Below, piece by piece: positions 1-8,447 of a stretch of 64,000 nucleotides of DNA. Under the pieces are notes generated by a model. The model was not told where the DNA came from and made no database searches. It worked only from the letters and a program-made list of their open reading frames with translations. The translations under genes were made by a program, and so were the position numbers. Source of the DNA: Nitrobacter sp051535215 (lineage in GTDB: Bacteria > Pseudomonadota > Alphaproteobacteria > Rhizobiales > Xanthobacteraceae); NCBI RefSeq assembly GCF_051535215.1, contig NZ_JBPPLY010000002.1:248001-312000 (forward strand), in the 5' to 3' direction. Positions within the stretch are counted from its first letter, which is position 1. Each line of letters starts with the position of its first letter.

Positions 1-777
1 CGCATCACGCGCGCCCAGGTCATGGACGTGCTGTCGAGTCAGGCGAATCTCGCCGGCTACCGTGCCGTCATCGAGGCGGCCGAAGCCTTCGGTCGCGCGT
101 TTCCGATGATGATGACCGCCGCTGGCACCGTACCGGCCGCGAAAGTGTTCGTCATGGGCGTCGGCGTTGCCGGCCTTCAGGCGATCGCCACCGCGCGCCG
201 TCTCGGCGCCATCGTTACCGCGACCGATGTCCGTCCCGCGACCAAGGAGCAGGTGGAAAGTCTCGGCGCCAAATTCCTCGCGGTCGAGGACGAAGAGTTC
301 AAGAACGCGCAGACCGCCGGCGGCTACGCCAAGGAAATGTCGAAAGAGTATCAGGCCAAGCAGGCTGAACTGACTGCCGAACATATCAAGAAACAGGACA
401 TCATCATCACGACCGCGCTGATTCCCGGACGCCCGGCGCCGAGGCTCGTGACCGCCGAGATGGTGCGTTCCATGAAGCCGGGCTCCGTGCTGGTTGATCT
501 CGCGGTCGAGCGCGGCGGTAACGTCGAGGGTGTCAAGGCCGGCACAGTCGTCGATCTCGATGGCGTGAAGATCATCGGCTTCACCAATGTCGCGGGCCGC
601 GTCGCTGCCTCGGCCTCGAGCCTTTATGCCCGCAACCTGTTTTCGTTCATCGAGACGCTGGTCGACAAGACGACCAAGGCGCTGGCGGTGAACTGGGACG
701 ACGAACTGGTCAAGGCGACCGCGCTGACGAGGAACGGCGCGGTCATCCATCCGAATTTCCAGCCGAAAAGCGCGTGA
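1..777 (+). CDS. pntAA: NAD(P) transhydrogenase, soluble alpha subunit 1 (5'-truncated by window)
   Basis: This is the C-terminal 258 residues of the NAD(H)-binding domain I subunit of the proton-translocating transhydrogenase, which couples hydride transfer between NADH and NADP+ to the proton gradient at the inner membrane. The frame is open from base 1, so the true start lies outside the window. A Rossmann segment with the GVGVAG turn is followed by the acidic strand end VTATDVRP, which suits NAD binding. The protein stops after domain I (tail HPNFQPKSA), as in alphaproteobacteria where PntA is split in two. pntAB and pntB follow on the same strand. Family assignment is firm. Confidence 0.96.
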   Translation, partial: RITRAQVMDVLSSQANLAGYRAVIEAAEAFGRAFPMMMTAAGTVPAAKVFVMGVGVAGLQAIATARRLGAIVTATDVRPATKEQVESLGAKFLAVEDEEFKNAQTAGGYAKEMSKEYQAKQAELTAEHIKKQDIIITTALIPGRPAPRLVTAEMVRSMKPGSVLVDLAVERGGNVEGVKAGTVVDLDGVKIIGFTNVAGRVAASASSLYARNLFSFIETLVDKTTKALAVNWDDELVKATALTRNGAVIHPNFQPKSA

Positions 778-810
778 ATGTTATTGTCCGTCAACGCGCG
801 CCGCTTTCCT

Positions 811-931
811 ACCTCTCTCCGCCGCGGAGAGGTCGCGCCGCCTGGCGCGGGTGAGGGGCCGCGTCCATATCCGACATTTCTCCACTCCTCACCCGGCTCA
901 CTGCGTTCGCCGGCCTCTCCCCGGGGAGAGG
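811..931. repeat. Intergenic palindromic repeat between pntAA and pntAB
   Basis: Two GAGAGG-type palindromes flank this spacer: 811-833 (ACCTCTC paired with GAGAGGT) and 914-931 (CCTCTCC paired with GGAGAGG, a perfect 18-base palindrome). A related half element lies at about 22259-22293 after scoB. It is a short non-coding dispersed element inserted inside an operon; no ORF is evident. Confidence 0.7.
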
Positions 932-953
932 TGAAAGAAGCAACGAGGTTCTG

Positions 954-1271
954 ATGGAACATATCGTTGAGGCCGTTGATCCCTTCGTGTTCCGGCTGTC
1001 GATTTTCGTCCTGGCCGTGTTCGTCGGTTACTTCGTTGTGTGGTCGGTGACGCCTGCGCTGCATACGCCGCTGATGTCGGTCACTAACGCGATTTCGTCG
1101 GTGATCGTGGTCGGCGCGCTGCTCGCCGTCGGCGTCGGCATGATTTCGGCCGGCTCCGGCTGGGCGCGAGCCTTCGGGTTCGTCGCGCTGGTCTTTGCCT
1201 GCGTGAATATCTTCGGCGGCTTCCTCGTCACCCAGCGAATGCTGGCGATGTACAAGAAGAAGCAGAAGTAG
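954..1271 (+). CDS. pntAB: NAD(P) transhydrogenase, membrane alpha subunit 2
   Basis: A 105-residue membrane protein corresponding to the N-terminal half of the transhydrogenase membrane domain II, which in Escherichia coli is fused to PntA. Three to four hydrophobic helices cover most of its length (for example the FRLSIFVLAVFVGYFVV region and the GALLAVGVGMISAG region), and it ends in a basic tail KKKQK. The ATG at 954 follows a GAGG-containing leader. It lies between pntAA and pntB and should assemble with them as one enzyme; a repeat separates it from each neighbour. Confidence 0.93.
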   Translation: MEHIVEAVDPFVFRLSIFVLAVFVGYFVVWSVTPALHTPLMSVTNAISSVIVVGALLAVGVGMISAGSGWARAFGFVALVFACVNIFGGFLVTQRMLAMYKKKQK

Positions 1272-1298
1272 ATTTTTTCGATGCTGGGTTACTTTCAG

Positions 1299-1411
1299 TG
1301 TCCCGGATGCGATGCGGCACGCCATGCTGCATCGCTGATCCGGGACCGCCACAGTTTGGGACGGCCCCGGTTCTGCGTCGCATCGCGTTGCGTTGCGCCG
1401 CGTCCGGGACA
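1299..1411. repeat. Intergenic inverted repeat between pntAB and pntB
   Basis: Arms TGTCCCGGA (1299-1307) and TCCGGGACA (1403-1411) are perfect reverse complements and continue imperfectly inward (TGCG...CGCG). The element fills the spacer, so an upstream in-frame ATG at 1298 would translate the repeat and is rejected as the pntB start. Confidence 0.7.
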
Positions 1412-1429
1412 AGACGTCGGGGCTCCGCC

Positions 1430-2827
1430 ATGAACGCCAATCTTTCCGCGCTGCTTTATCTCGTCGCAGGCGTCTTGTTCATCCTGTCGCTGCGCGGGCT
1501 GTCGAGTCCGGCGTCGAGCCGGAAGGGCAACTTCCTCGGCATGACCGGCATGGCGATCGCGGTCGCGACCACGCTCGCGGCGCATCCGCCCGCCGACGCC
1601 ATGGCGTGGGTTCTGGTGATCCTCGGTGTTGCGATCGGCGGTGGCATCGGCGCGGTGATCGCGCGCCGGGTGCCGATGACGTCGATGCCGGAACTGGTGG
1701 CGGCGTTTCACTCGCTTGTCGGCATGGCGGCGGTGCTGGTGGCCGCGGGCGCGTTCTATGCGCCGGAAGCTTTCGGCATCGGCACGCCCGGCAATATCCA
1801 TGCGCAGAGCCTGATCGAGATGTCGCTCGGCGTCGCTATCGGCGCGTTGACGTTCACAGGCTCGGTGATCGCGTTCCTGAAACTGTCGGGTCGCATGAGC
1901 GGCGCGCCGATCATTCTGCCTGCGCGTCACATCATCAACATTGTGCTCGCTCTCGCGCTGATCTTCTTCATGTACGGCCTGGTGATGTCGGGCAGCGTGC
2001 TCGACTTCTGGGTGATCACGATTCTTGCGCTTTTGATCGGCGTGCTGCTGATCATCCCGATCGGCGGCGCCGACATGCCGGTCGTGATCTCGATGCTGAA
2101 CTCGTATTCCGGCTGGGCGGCGGCCGGCATCGGATTCACGCTCGGCAATTCGGCACTGATCATCACCGGCGCGCTGGTCGGCTCCTCCGGCGCGATCCTG
2201 TCCTACATCATGTGCCACGCGATGAACCGCTCGTTCATCTCGGTGATCCTGGGCGGCTTCGGCGGCGAGACCGGCGCGGCTGCTGCTGGCAGCGGCGAGC
2301 AGAAGCCCGCCAAGCTCGGCTCGGCGGAGGACGCCGCCTTCATCATGAAGAACGCCTCCAAGGTCATCATCGTGCCCGGCTACGGCATGGCGGTGGCGCA
2401 GGCCCAGCACGCGGTGCGCGAAATGGCGGACGCGCTGAAGAAGGAGGGCGTCGAGGTCAAATACGCGATCCATCCGGTCGCGGGCCGGATGCCCGGCCAC
2501 ATGAACGTGCTGCTGGCCGAGGCCAACGTGCCCTATGACGAGGTGTTCGAGCTCGAGGACATCAATTCGGAATTCGCCCAGGCCGACGTCGCCTTCGTCA
2601 TCGGCGCCAATGACGTCACCAATCCGGCGGCGGAAGAAGACAAGTCCTCGCCGATCTACGGTATGCCGGTCTTGCAGGTCTGGAAGGCCGGGACCGTGAT
2701 GTTCATCAAGCGCTCGCTCGCGTCGGGCTATGCCGGCATCGATAATCCACTGTTCTATCGCGACAACACCATGATGTTGCTTGGCGACGCCAAGAAGATG
2801 ACGGAGAATATCGTCAAGGCGATGTGA
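1430..2827 (+). CDS. pntB: NAD(P) transhydrogenase beta subunit
   Basis: A 465-residue protein carrying the membrane domain and the NADP(H)-binding domain III of transhydrogenase. The N-terminal 270 residues hold about nine hydrophobic helices. The soluble C-terminal part has the NADP fold signature GYGMAVAQAQ, then VAGRMPGHMNV, GANDVTNP and FIKRSLASGYAG, all typical of PntB. The length matches the family (about 460) when the start is the ATG at 1430; an in-frame ATG at 1298 adds only repeat-derived residues. It is the last gene of the pnt operon. Confidence 0.96.
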   Translation: MNANLSALLYLVAGVLFILSLRGLSSPASSRKGNFLGMTGMAIAVATTLAAHPPADAMAWVLVILGVAIGGGIGAVIARRVPMTSMPELVAAFHSLVGMAAVLVAAGAFYAPEAFGIGTPGNIHAQSLIEMSLGVAIGALTFTGSVIAFLKLSGRMSGAPIILPARHIINIVLALALIFFMYGLVMSGSVLDFWVITILALLIGVLLIIPIGGADMPVVISMLNSYSGWAAAGIGFTLGNSALIITGALVGSSGAILSYIMCHAMNRSFISVILGGFGGETGAAAAGSGEQKPAKLGSAEDAAFIMKNASKVIIVPGYGMAVAQAQHAVREMADALKKEGVEVKYAIHPVAGRMPGHMNVLLAEANVPYDEVFELEDINSEFAQADVAFVIGANDVTNPAAEEDKSSPIYGMPVLQVWKAGTVMFIKRSLASGYAGIDNPLFYRDNTMMLLGDAKKMTENIVKAM

Positions 2828-2857
2828 TACGGCGGAGTTCAACAGCGGGAGGCCGAT

Positions 2858-3328
2858 ATGGCTGACAACAAGGCGAAGCGCGGGGGTGGTGATCGCCGCC
2901 TGATTTCGTTGAGTGAGGCCTACGAGGTCCGCTACTGGGCCAAGAAGTTCAAAGTCACTCCGTTGAAGCTGAAGGCCGCTGTCAAGGCGGCGGGCCGTTC
3001 GGCGAAAAAGGTCGAGGCCTATATCAAGCTGCAGAAACACAAGGCCAGTGACAGACTGCTGATTGCGCTGAGCCAGCCTTACGAAGTCAGCTACTGGTCG
3101 AAGAAGTTCAAGGTGACGCCCGCAAGGCTTCGCGCCGCTGTGAAGGCGGTCGGGCATTCCTCGAAGAAAGTCGGCGCTTACCTCGCTCCCGGCAAGGCCG
3201 CCAAAAAGAAGACCTCGGTCAGGAAAAGCGCGGCTGTGAAGAAGGCGGCTGTGAAGAAGAAGGCAGCTCCCAAAAAGGCTGGGACGACCAGGAAGGCGAA
3301 AAAGGGCGTTCGCAAGCGCGCCGCATAG
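2858..3328 (+). CDS. Two DUF3606 domains fused to a Lys/Ala-rich histone-H1-like tail
   Basis: A 156-residue very basic protein. Two copies of a roughly 40-residue motif are visible, at about 13-50 (EVRYWAKKFKVTP...LKAAVKAAGRSAKKVEAYI) and 68-106 (EVSYWSKKFKVTP...LRAAVKAVGHSSKKVGAYL). This matches DUF3606, a small alpha-helical domain of unknown role. From about residue 110 the tail is a Lys/Ala-rich low-complexity run (repeats of KKAAVKK and KKAAPKK) like the C-terminus of bacterial H1-like or mycobacterial HupB proteins. I infer possible DNA binding, perhaps nucleoid association; the biochemical role is unknown. It follows pntB by 30 bases with GGGAGG ahead of the ATG. Confidence 0.8.
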   Translation: MADNKAKRGGGDRRLISLSEAYEVRYWAKKFKVTPLKLKAAVKAAGRSAKKVEAYIKLQKHKASDRLLIALSQPYEVSYWSKKFKVTPARLRAAVKAVGHSSKKVGAYLAPGKAAKKKTSVRKSAAVKKAAVKKKAAPKKAGTTRKAKKGVRKRAA

Positions 3329-3339
3329 GCCTGCCGCCT

Positions 3340-4434
3340 GTGAGCGCGCATGGTTCGATGCCTCGCTCGGCGTGGGTTTTTCCCGCTCTGGCCGTGTTGT
3401 TTTACGGCGCAGTGACCGGTCTCGGCATCACCTTCGTCCCGTCTGTGACCGGCATCCTGTTCGCGGTCGTGCTGCTGGTAATCCTGTTCGGCACGGTTTT
3501 CGCGGCCGTGCACCACGCCGAGGTCATCGCGGAGCGGATCGGCGAGCCATACGGAACGTTGCTGCTGACGCTTGCGGTCACCATCATCGAAGTCTCCCTG
3601 ATCGCGACTATCATGCTGGGCGACAAGGCGGTGCCGGAACTGGCGCGCGACACCGTGTTCGCGGTGGTCATGATCGTCTGCAACGGTCTGGTCGGGACCT
3701 GTATTCTGGCCGGCGGGCTTCGTTACCGCGAGCAGGAATTTCAACCGGCTGGAGTGAACATCTATCTCAGCGTGCTGATCGTGTTCGCGACGATCACGCT
3801 GGTGATGCCGAACTATACTCTGACAACGCCGGGGCCGCTGTATTCGCAATTGCAGCTCGGTTTCGTCAGCGTCGTCACCATCATGCTCTACGCCGTCTTT
3901 CTGTACACGCAGACGGTCCTGCATCATGACTATTTCATTGTCGGGCATAGCGCCGATGGCGGGGAGGGACCTGCCTCGAACCGCCTGCTGACGCTGAGCG
4001 TCGCGCTGCTGCTGATCTCGCTGCTCGCCGTCGTGCTGCTGGCGAAGAAGTTCTCGCTGGTGATCGACGCGGGCATCGCGGTAGTCGGCGCGCCGGAAGC
4101 CCTTGCCGGCGTGCTGCTGGCGCTGCTGGTTCTTTTGCCGGAAAGCGTCGCGGCGCTAGCGGCCGCGCGGCAGAACGATCTGCAGAAGAGCATCAATCTC
4201 GCGCTCGGCTCTTCGCTGGCCACGATAGGCCTGACGATTCCGGCCGTGGCGGTGGCCGCCTACGTCATGGACAAGCCGCTCGAACTCGGTCTCAGCTCTC
4301 AGAAGATGATCCTGCTCGGCCTGACGTTCCTTCTCAGCATGCTGACCTTCGGAACCGGCCGGACCAATATCCTGTTCGGAATGATCCACATCGTCGTGTT
4401 CGCGGTCTACATCTTCATGGTGTTCGTGCCATAG
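3340..4434 (+). CDS. cax: Calcium/proton antiporter (CaCA superfamily, ChaA type)
   Basis: A 364-residue inner membrane protein with about eleven hydrophobic helices and the two internal alpha-repeats of cation/proton antiporters: an N-terminal repeat around LLTLAVTIIEVSLIATIM and a C-terminal one around LPESVAALAAARQNDLQKSINLALGSSLATIGLT, where the acidic E residues and the N-x-x-L-GSS-L-A pattern are conserved in ChaA. It would exchange cytoplasmic Ca2+ (or other cations) for protons. The start is GTG at 3340, only 11 bases after the preceding stop. The symbol is a family name, so substrate specificity is not proven. Confidence 0.85.
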   Translation: MSAHGSMPRSAWVFPALAVLFYGAVTGLGITFVPSVTGILFAVVLLVILFGTVFAAVHHAEVIAERIGEPYGTLLLTLAVTIIEVSLIATIMLGDKAVPELARDTVFAVVMIVCNGLVGTCILAGGLRYREQEFQPAGVNIYLSVLIVFATITLVMPNYTLTTPGPLYSQLQLGFVSVVTIMLYAVFLYTQTVLHHDYFIVGHSADGGEGPASNRLLTLSVALLLISLLAVVLLAKKFSLVIDAGIAVVGAPEALAGVLLALLVLLPESVAALAAARQNDLQKSINLALGSSLATIGLTIPAVAVAAYVMDKPLELGLSSQKMILLGLTFLLSMLTFGTGRTNILFGMIHIVVFAVYIFMVFVP

Positions 4435-4481
4435 TCCGCACCCCATTCGCCGACGCTTCGCCTGATGCCTTGAGGATCATC

Positions 4482-5954
4482 ATGTCTCAACGTTCTCTGC
4501 GCCGGATCAGACGCCGCGCGTATCTGGCCGTGGCGGCAGGGGCGATAGCCTCCGCTGCTGTCGGCCAGGAGATGCCGGACCACGAACGCATGAGTCATGA
4601 ACATATGGGCCATGCCGCCTCAGGCGGAATCTCCCATCATTCTCACCCCGTCCATCCAGTGAAGCGGAAACACGGGGCGGCGAAACGAAAGCCTCTAGCG
4701 CCGACCATGGCGCACATGGATACGGCACACATGGATCATGGGGCGATGGGTTCCGCGCATACAGGGCACGGAATGGACGGCCACGGCTCCATGCCCGGGT
4801 TTCTCGGACCCTACATGATGGCGCGCGAGGCGTCGGGAACGAGCTGGCAGCCGGACACCTCGCCGCACGAAGGGCTTCACCAGCAGTTCGAGGCCTGGAG
4901 CGTGATGACCCATGGCTCCATCAACCTGAATTACGACCAGCAGCCCGGCCCGCGCGGCGCCGACAAGACTTTCGTCAGCGGCATGCTCATGACCATGGCG
5001 CAGCGGCCGCTCGGAGACGGCACCTTCGGCATGCGCGCCATGCTGTCTCCGGAGCCGCTGATGGGCGCGTCCGGCTATCCGCTGCTGCTGGCAAGCGGCG
5101 AGACCGCCGACGGCGTGTCGCATCTTGTCGATCGCCAGCATCCGCACGATCTGTTCATGGAACTGGCGGCGACGTACAGCCATAACATCACCGCGAACTC
5201 GAGCGTCTTCGTCTATGGCGGCCTGCCGGGCGAACCCGCGCTCGGGCCGCCGGCCTTCATGCATCGCCTCAGCGGCATGGACAATCCGGAGGCGCCGATC
5301 AGCCACCATTGGCTCGATTCGACGCACATCACGTTCGGCGTGGTGACGGCCGGTCTTGTTCTCGACAACTGGAAGTTCGAGGCGTCGACCTTTCGCGGCC
5401 GGGAGCCCGACCAGTACCGCTACGACATCGAACGGCCCGCGCTCGACAGCTTTGCCGGCCGGGTGAGCTGGAATCCGGTTCGTGAATTGTCGCTGCAGGT
5501 GTCCTACGGGCACCTGAATTCGCCGGAGCAGCTCGAACCGGAGGTCAATGAAAACCGCCTGACGGCGTCGGCGATCTACACCACGCCGTTCGGTGACGGG
5601 CATCTGTGGAGCGCGACGGCGGCCTGGGGTCGCAAGATGCTGAGCCCGGGGGAAACGCTGGACGCCTATCTGTTTGAGAGTTCCGTGATTCTGAAAAACA
5701 ACTGGACGCTGTTCATGCGCGCGGAACAGGTCGCTGAAAATGAACTGACCCACCACATTCCCGGTCTCGAAGAGGGAGTTTTCAGCGTGGGCAAGGTCTC
5801 GGTCGGCGGAATCTACGATTTCATCCGTACCGATCATGCCAAGTTCGGCATCGGCGGATTGGTCAGCCGCTACCTGCTGCCCGACGAGCTGAAGCCGGTT
5901 TACGGGCGTGACCTGACCGGCTTCATGGCGTTCGGCCGAATCAAGCTGCTCTGA
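4482..5954 (+). CDS. Met/His-rich exported protein, likely outer-membrane beta-barrel
   Basis: A 490-residue protein with an Arg-rich N-terminus and a hydrophobic signal segment ending near AVGQE. A Met/His-rich region from about residue 28 to 105 follows (HMDTAHMDHGAMGSAHTGH and similar), the composition of periplasmic copper or silver binding segments. The rest (from about residue 110) has alternating polar/hydrophobic strands and ends in AFGRIKLL, which suits a beta-barrel. I infer an envelope protein connected with metal handling; no enzyme motif is recognised. The ATG at 4482 is preferred over an upstream TTG at 4470 because GAGG lies 6-7 bases ahead of it. The neighbours give no copper-resistance context. 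Confidence 0.7.
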   Translation: MSQRSLRRIRRRAYLAVAAGAIASAAVGQEMPDHERMSHEHMGHAASGGISHHSHPVHPVKRKHGAAKRKPLAPTMAHMDTAHMDHGAMGSAHTGHGMDGHGSMPGFLGPYMMAREASGTSWQPDTSPHEGLHQQFEAWSVMTHGSINLNYDQQPGPRGADKTFVSGMLMTMAQRPLGDGTFGMRAMLSPEPLMGASGYPLLLASGETADGVSHLVDRQHPHDLFMELAATYSHNITANSSVFVYGGLPGEPALGPPAFMHRLSGMDNPEAPISHHWLDSTHITFGVVTAGLVLDNWKFEASTFRGREPDQYRYDIERPALDSFAGRVSWNPVRELSLQVSYGHLNSPEQLEPEVNENRLTASAIYTTPFGDGHLWSATAAWGRKMLSPGETLDAYLFESSVILKNNWTLFMRAEQVAENELTHHIPGLEEGVFSVGKVSVGGIYDFIRTDHAKFGIGGLVSRYLLPDELKPVYGRDLTGFMAFGRIKLL

Positions 5955-6143
5955 CGGCGGAGCCGTGAAAAGCCGCGCTCCCGGTGTCCAGCCGGCAAGC
6001 TGCGTCGCGCGGACCGACATCCCAAAAACGCGATAACCGACACGAAACGTGACGTGGGCCACCACCTTGCCACCGATCAGTCGCGATTGATCCCTCAATC
6101 GGCCCAAAAGTTTCCGCATCAGACAGCGCTGGAGAGGCCGGCC

Positions 6144-6983
6144 ATGCTGAAATACGCTTCAAAGTTCTTTTTCGAAAAGATCCTGCCGTCCGTGGTGGCG
6201 ACGGTGACGGGCGCCTACATCGTCAACCACTACATCGTTGGCAAGCCTGCCGACGCATCGGCCCCCGCCGCCGTGTCGTCCGCGGTGGTGCCCGAGAAAG
6301 CGGGTGGTGCCGAAGGCGGCGTTCGCGCCAAGGGCATTTCCGAAAAGGCGGTTGCGACGGTGCCTGCCGAGAAGGTTCAGCCCGAGATGACGGCGGAGAA
6401 GCCAGCCGAGAAGCGGGCAGAAACCGCGTCCGCGCCGGCCGCCATGAAGAAACATCAAACGGCGCGGCGCGGCGAAAAAGCCGCCGCCAAGGTCGCGTCC
6501 GTTCCGGCGCAGACGGGCTCTATCCCGGACGATCTTCGCGACGCCAACGATCTCGCGCGAGCTGCGATCGACCGTCTGCGCGGCACCAACGAGGCGGACC
6601 CGCGTATTGAAGGTTCGCGCTCCCGACCGGATGTCACGCGAGCGCAGCCGGACGCCGACCGCCGCCCGACCGAATCAGCCCCGCGCCTGCAGGATGTCGC
6701 GCGCGCGGCGCCGGCGATGCAGCCGCTCCCGCCACCGATCCAGGTGTCCGCGCCTGCTGTCGAAACTCCCGCGCTTGATGCGGCAGGGGCCGGGGAGGGC
6801 TTGCCTTCCAACCGCGCCGACGACCGAGCGCGGCTGCCGGTTCCGCCCGCGGACATTCCGCAAGCCTCGGGACGATTCGATCCTGAGGCCGGTGCGGCGG
6901 CGCAGACGAGCGCCCATACCACGGTCGCGGACGACATGCTCTCGGCAGCGAAATCGGTTGTCCAAGCGGTTCTGCCGAAATAG
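6144..6983 (+). CDS. Hypothetical membrane-anchored Ala/Pro/Glu-rich protein
   Basis: A 279-residue protein that I do not recognise. One hydrophobic N-terminal segment (residues about 10-30, KILPSVVATVTGAYIVNHYIV) is followed by a low-complexity Ala/Pro/Lys/Glu-rich region, which suggests a single anchor and an extended periplasmic tail. The ATG at 6144 is chosen because GGAGAGG lies at 6131-6137; an upstream frame extension to 6054 has no ribosome binding site. Codon usage and GC content match a real gene, but function is unknown. Confidence 0.65.
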   Translation: MLKYASKFFFEKILPSVVATVTGAYIVNHYIVGKPADASAPAAVSSAVVPEKAGGAEGGVRAKGISEKAVATVPAEKVQPEMTAEKPAEKRAETASAPAAMKKHQTARRGEKAAAKVASVPAQTGSIPDDLRDANDLARAAIDRLRGTNEADPRIEGSRSRPDVTRAQPDADRRPTESAPRLQDVARAAPAMQPLPPPIQVSAPAVETPALDAAGAGEGLPSNRADDRARLPVPPADIPQASGRFDPEAGAAAQTSAHTTVADDMLSAAKSVVQAVLPK

Positions 6984-6997
6984 CCGCGGGCCGCGTT

Positions 6998-7053
6998 TGT
7001 ATTTTCGAGCGAAGGGGGAGGGTTTGCGTCAAGAAAACCCGTCAAAAACAAAA
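6998..7053. repeat. Partial copy of the dispersed TTTTCGAGCGAAG element
   Basis: A degenerate, shortened copy of the intergenic element also found at 12859-12959, 18374-18491 and 35929-36050. It shares ATTTTCGAGCGAAG, then GTTTGCGTCAAGAAAAC and GTCAAAAACAA. It is non-coding and follows the stop of the preceding gene. Confidence 0.5.
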
Positions 7054-7117
7054 GGCTTGGCAAAGCCTGAATAGCCCGTCGGCGCGCCGCCGACCGGGCT
7101 CGATCACAAAACAAAAA

Positions 7118-7143
7118 CGCGGGGCTGGAACCCCGCGCTTTTT
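7118..7143. terminator. Bidirectional rho-independent terminator
   Basis: Stem CGCGGGG (7118-7124) pairs perfectly with CCCCGCG (7131-7137) around a six-base loop. T-rich tracts lie on both sides (CTTTTT on plus, TTTTTGTTTT on minus). It serves rpsU on the minus strand and the convergent hypothetical gene on the plus strand. Confidence 0.9.
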
Positions 7144-7165
7144 ATGTCTGATCGGAAGCGCTCGT

Positions 7166-7453
7166 TCAGCGCGGTCCGCGAGGACCGGCGCCCGGTCCAC
7201 CACGGCCTGCGCCTGGTCCAGCGCCAAAAACCGGTTTCGGCTTCATCGGCAGCAGGCCTTCGCGCTGCATCTTCTTGCGCGCGAGCTTGCGGGCGCGGCG
7301 GACAGCTTCGGCCTTTTCGCGGGCCTTCTTTTCGGAAGGTTTCTCGTAATGACCGCGGAGCTTCATTTCGCGGAAAATCCCCTCGCGCTGCATCTTCTTC
7401 TTCAGCGCCTTGAGGGCTTGATCGACATTATTATCGCGAACGAGAACCTGCAC
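7166..7453 (-). CDS. rpsU: 30S ribosomal protein S21
   Basis: A 95-residue small-subunit protein. The N-terminal core VQVLVRDNNVDQALKALKKK and the basic KLRGHYEKPSEKKARE region are typical of bS21; the Gly/Pro/Arg-rich tail (GAGPGAGRGGPGAG) is an extension seen in alphaproteobacteria. The start is the GTG at 7453, with AAGAGGA about 7 bases upstream on the minus strand. A longer reading frame to 7534 adds 27 residues that do not belong to the family. It ends just before a bidirectional terminator. Confidence 0.95.
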   Translation of the reverse strand: MQVLVRDNNVDQALKALKKKMQREGIFREMKLRGHYEKPSEKKAREKAEAVRRARKLARKKMQREGLLPMKPKPVFGAGPGAGRGGPGAGPRGPR

Positions 7454-7725
7454 GCGGCATCCTCTTTCAATTGCACGAAGTGAGAAATGGGTCAGAAGCA
7501 GGAGGGCCGACAAAGGCCATGCCCTCAGCATCAAGGGCGCCGATGTAACAGATCAAGCCCGTGATGTCCACCGCCAACCAGGCGGTTTGTGCATGGGACG
7601 GGCCGGAAAGTTAGGTGGATTCTTCCAAAAGTACCGCCATCGTGGCCGGGGAATGCTTCACAATGCGGCTTTTATGGTTCTTGATCCGGAACGATTGATC
7701 TTTGGAATTTAGAGGGAGGCGTGTC

Positions 7726-8442
7726 ATGGATGTCAGGAAATACGCAGCCGAGCTGATCGGTACTTTCTGGTTGACCTTTATGGGGTGCGGCAGCGCGGTC
7801 ATCGCCGCAGCCTTTCCGCAGGTCGGCATCGGGCTTCTGGGTGTCGCCTTCACCTTCGGCCTCAGCGTCGTCACCATGGCCTATGCGATCGGGCATATCT
7901 CAGGCTGCCACTTGAATCCGGCCGTGACTTTAGGACTGACCGCGGGCGGCCGATTTCCGGCCGGGCAGGTGCTGCCCTATATCATTGCGCAGGTGATCGG
8001 CGCGATCGCCGCCGCGGCGCTGCTTCATGTGATCGCCAGCGGGGCGCCTGGCTTCGATGTCGCCAAGGGATTCGCATCCAACGGCTACGGCGAGCATTCG
8101 CCGGGCCACTACAATCTCATGGTCGCCTTCATCACCGAGGTGACAATGACCGCCATGTTCCTGTTCGTCATCATGGGCTCGACTCATGGCAGGGCGCCCG
8201 CCGGTTTCGCGCCGCTCGCGATCGGGCTTGCGCTGGTGATGATCCACCTCGTCAGCATTCCCGTCACCAACACCTCGGTGAATCCGGCGCGCAGCACCGG
8301 TCCGGCGCTGTTCGTCGGCGGTTGGGCACTGGAGCAGCTCTGGCTGTTCTGGGTGGCACCGCTGATCGGCGGCGTCATCGGCGGCGTGGTCTATCGCGGG
8401 TTAAGCGGCGGCGAACCGGAAGGCGTTGTGGCGGGAAAATAG
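7726..8442 (+). CDS. aqpZ: Aquaporin Z
   Basis: A 238-residue water channel of the MIP family. It has six hydrophobic helices plus the two half-helices carrying NPA motifs: GCHLNPAVT (about residues 62-70) and TSVNPARSTGPA (about 184-195). The Arg after the second NPA and the His in SIPVT...HLVSIP-type helix 5 suit the narrow water-selective filter of AqpZ rather than a glycerol facilitator. The ATG at 7726 has GAGGGAGG at 7712-7719; an upstream in-frame TTG at 7702 lacks this. It is transcribed alone and is convergent with purK. Confidence 0.95.
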   Translation: MDVRKYAAELIGTFWLTFMGCGSAVIAAAFPQVGIGLLGVAFTFGLSVVTMAYAIGHISGCHLNPAVTLGLTAGGRFPAGQVLPYIIAQVIGAIAAAALLHVIASGAPGFDVAKGFASNGYGEHSPGHYNLMVAFITEVTMTAMFLFVIMGSTHGRAPAGFAPLAIGLALVMIHLVSIPVTNTSVNPARSTGPALFVGGWALEQLWLFWVAPLIGGVIGGVVYRGLSGGEPEGVVAGK

Positions 8443-8447
8443 GCGGC

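Noticed and set aside
811..931. Palindromic repeats considered as IS ends or a CRISPR remnant
   Set aside because: No transposase, no target-site duplication and no regularly spaced direct repeats with unique spacers.
1295..3157. 620-codon minus-strand ORF opposite pntB
   Set aside because: It is an antisense shadow of a high-GC gene: His/Arg/Asp-rich with no recognisable domain, and pntB is unmistakable on the plus strand.
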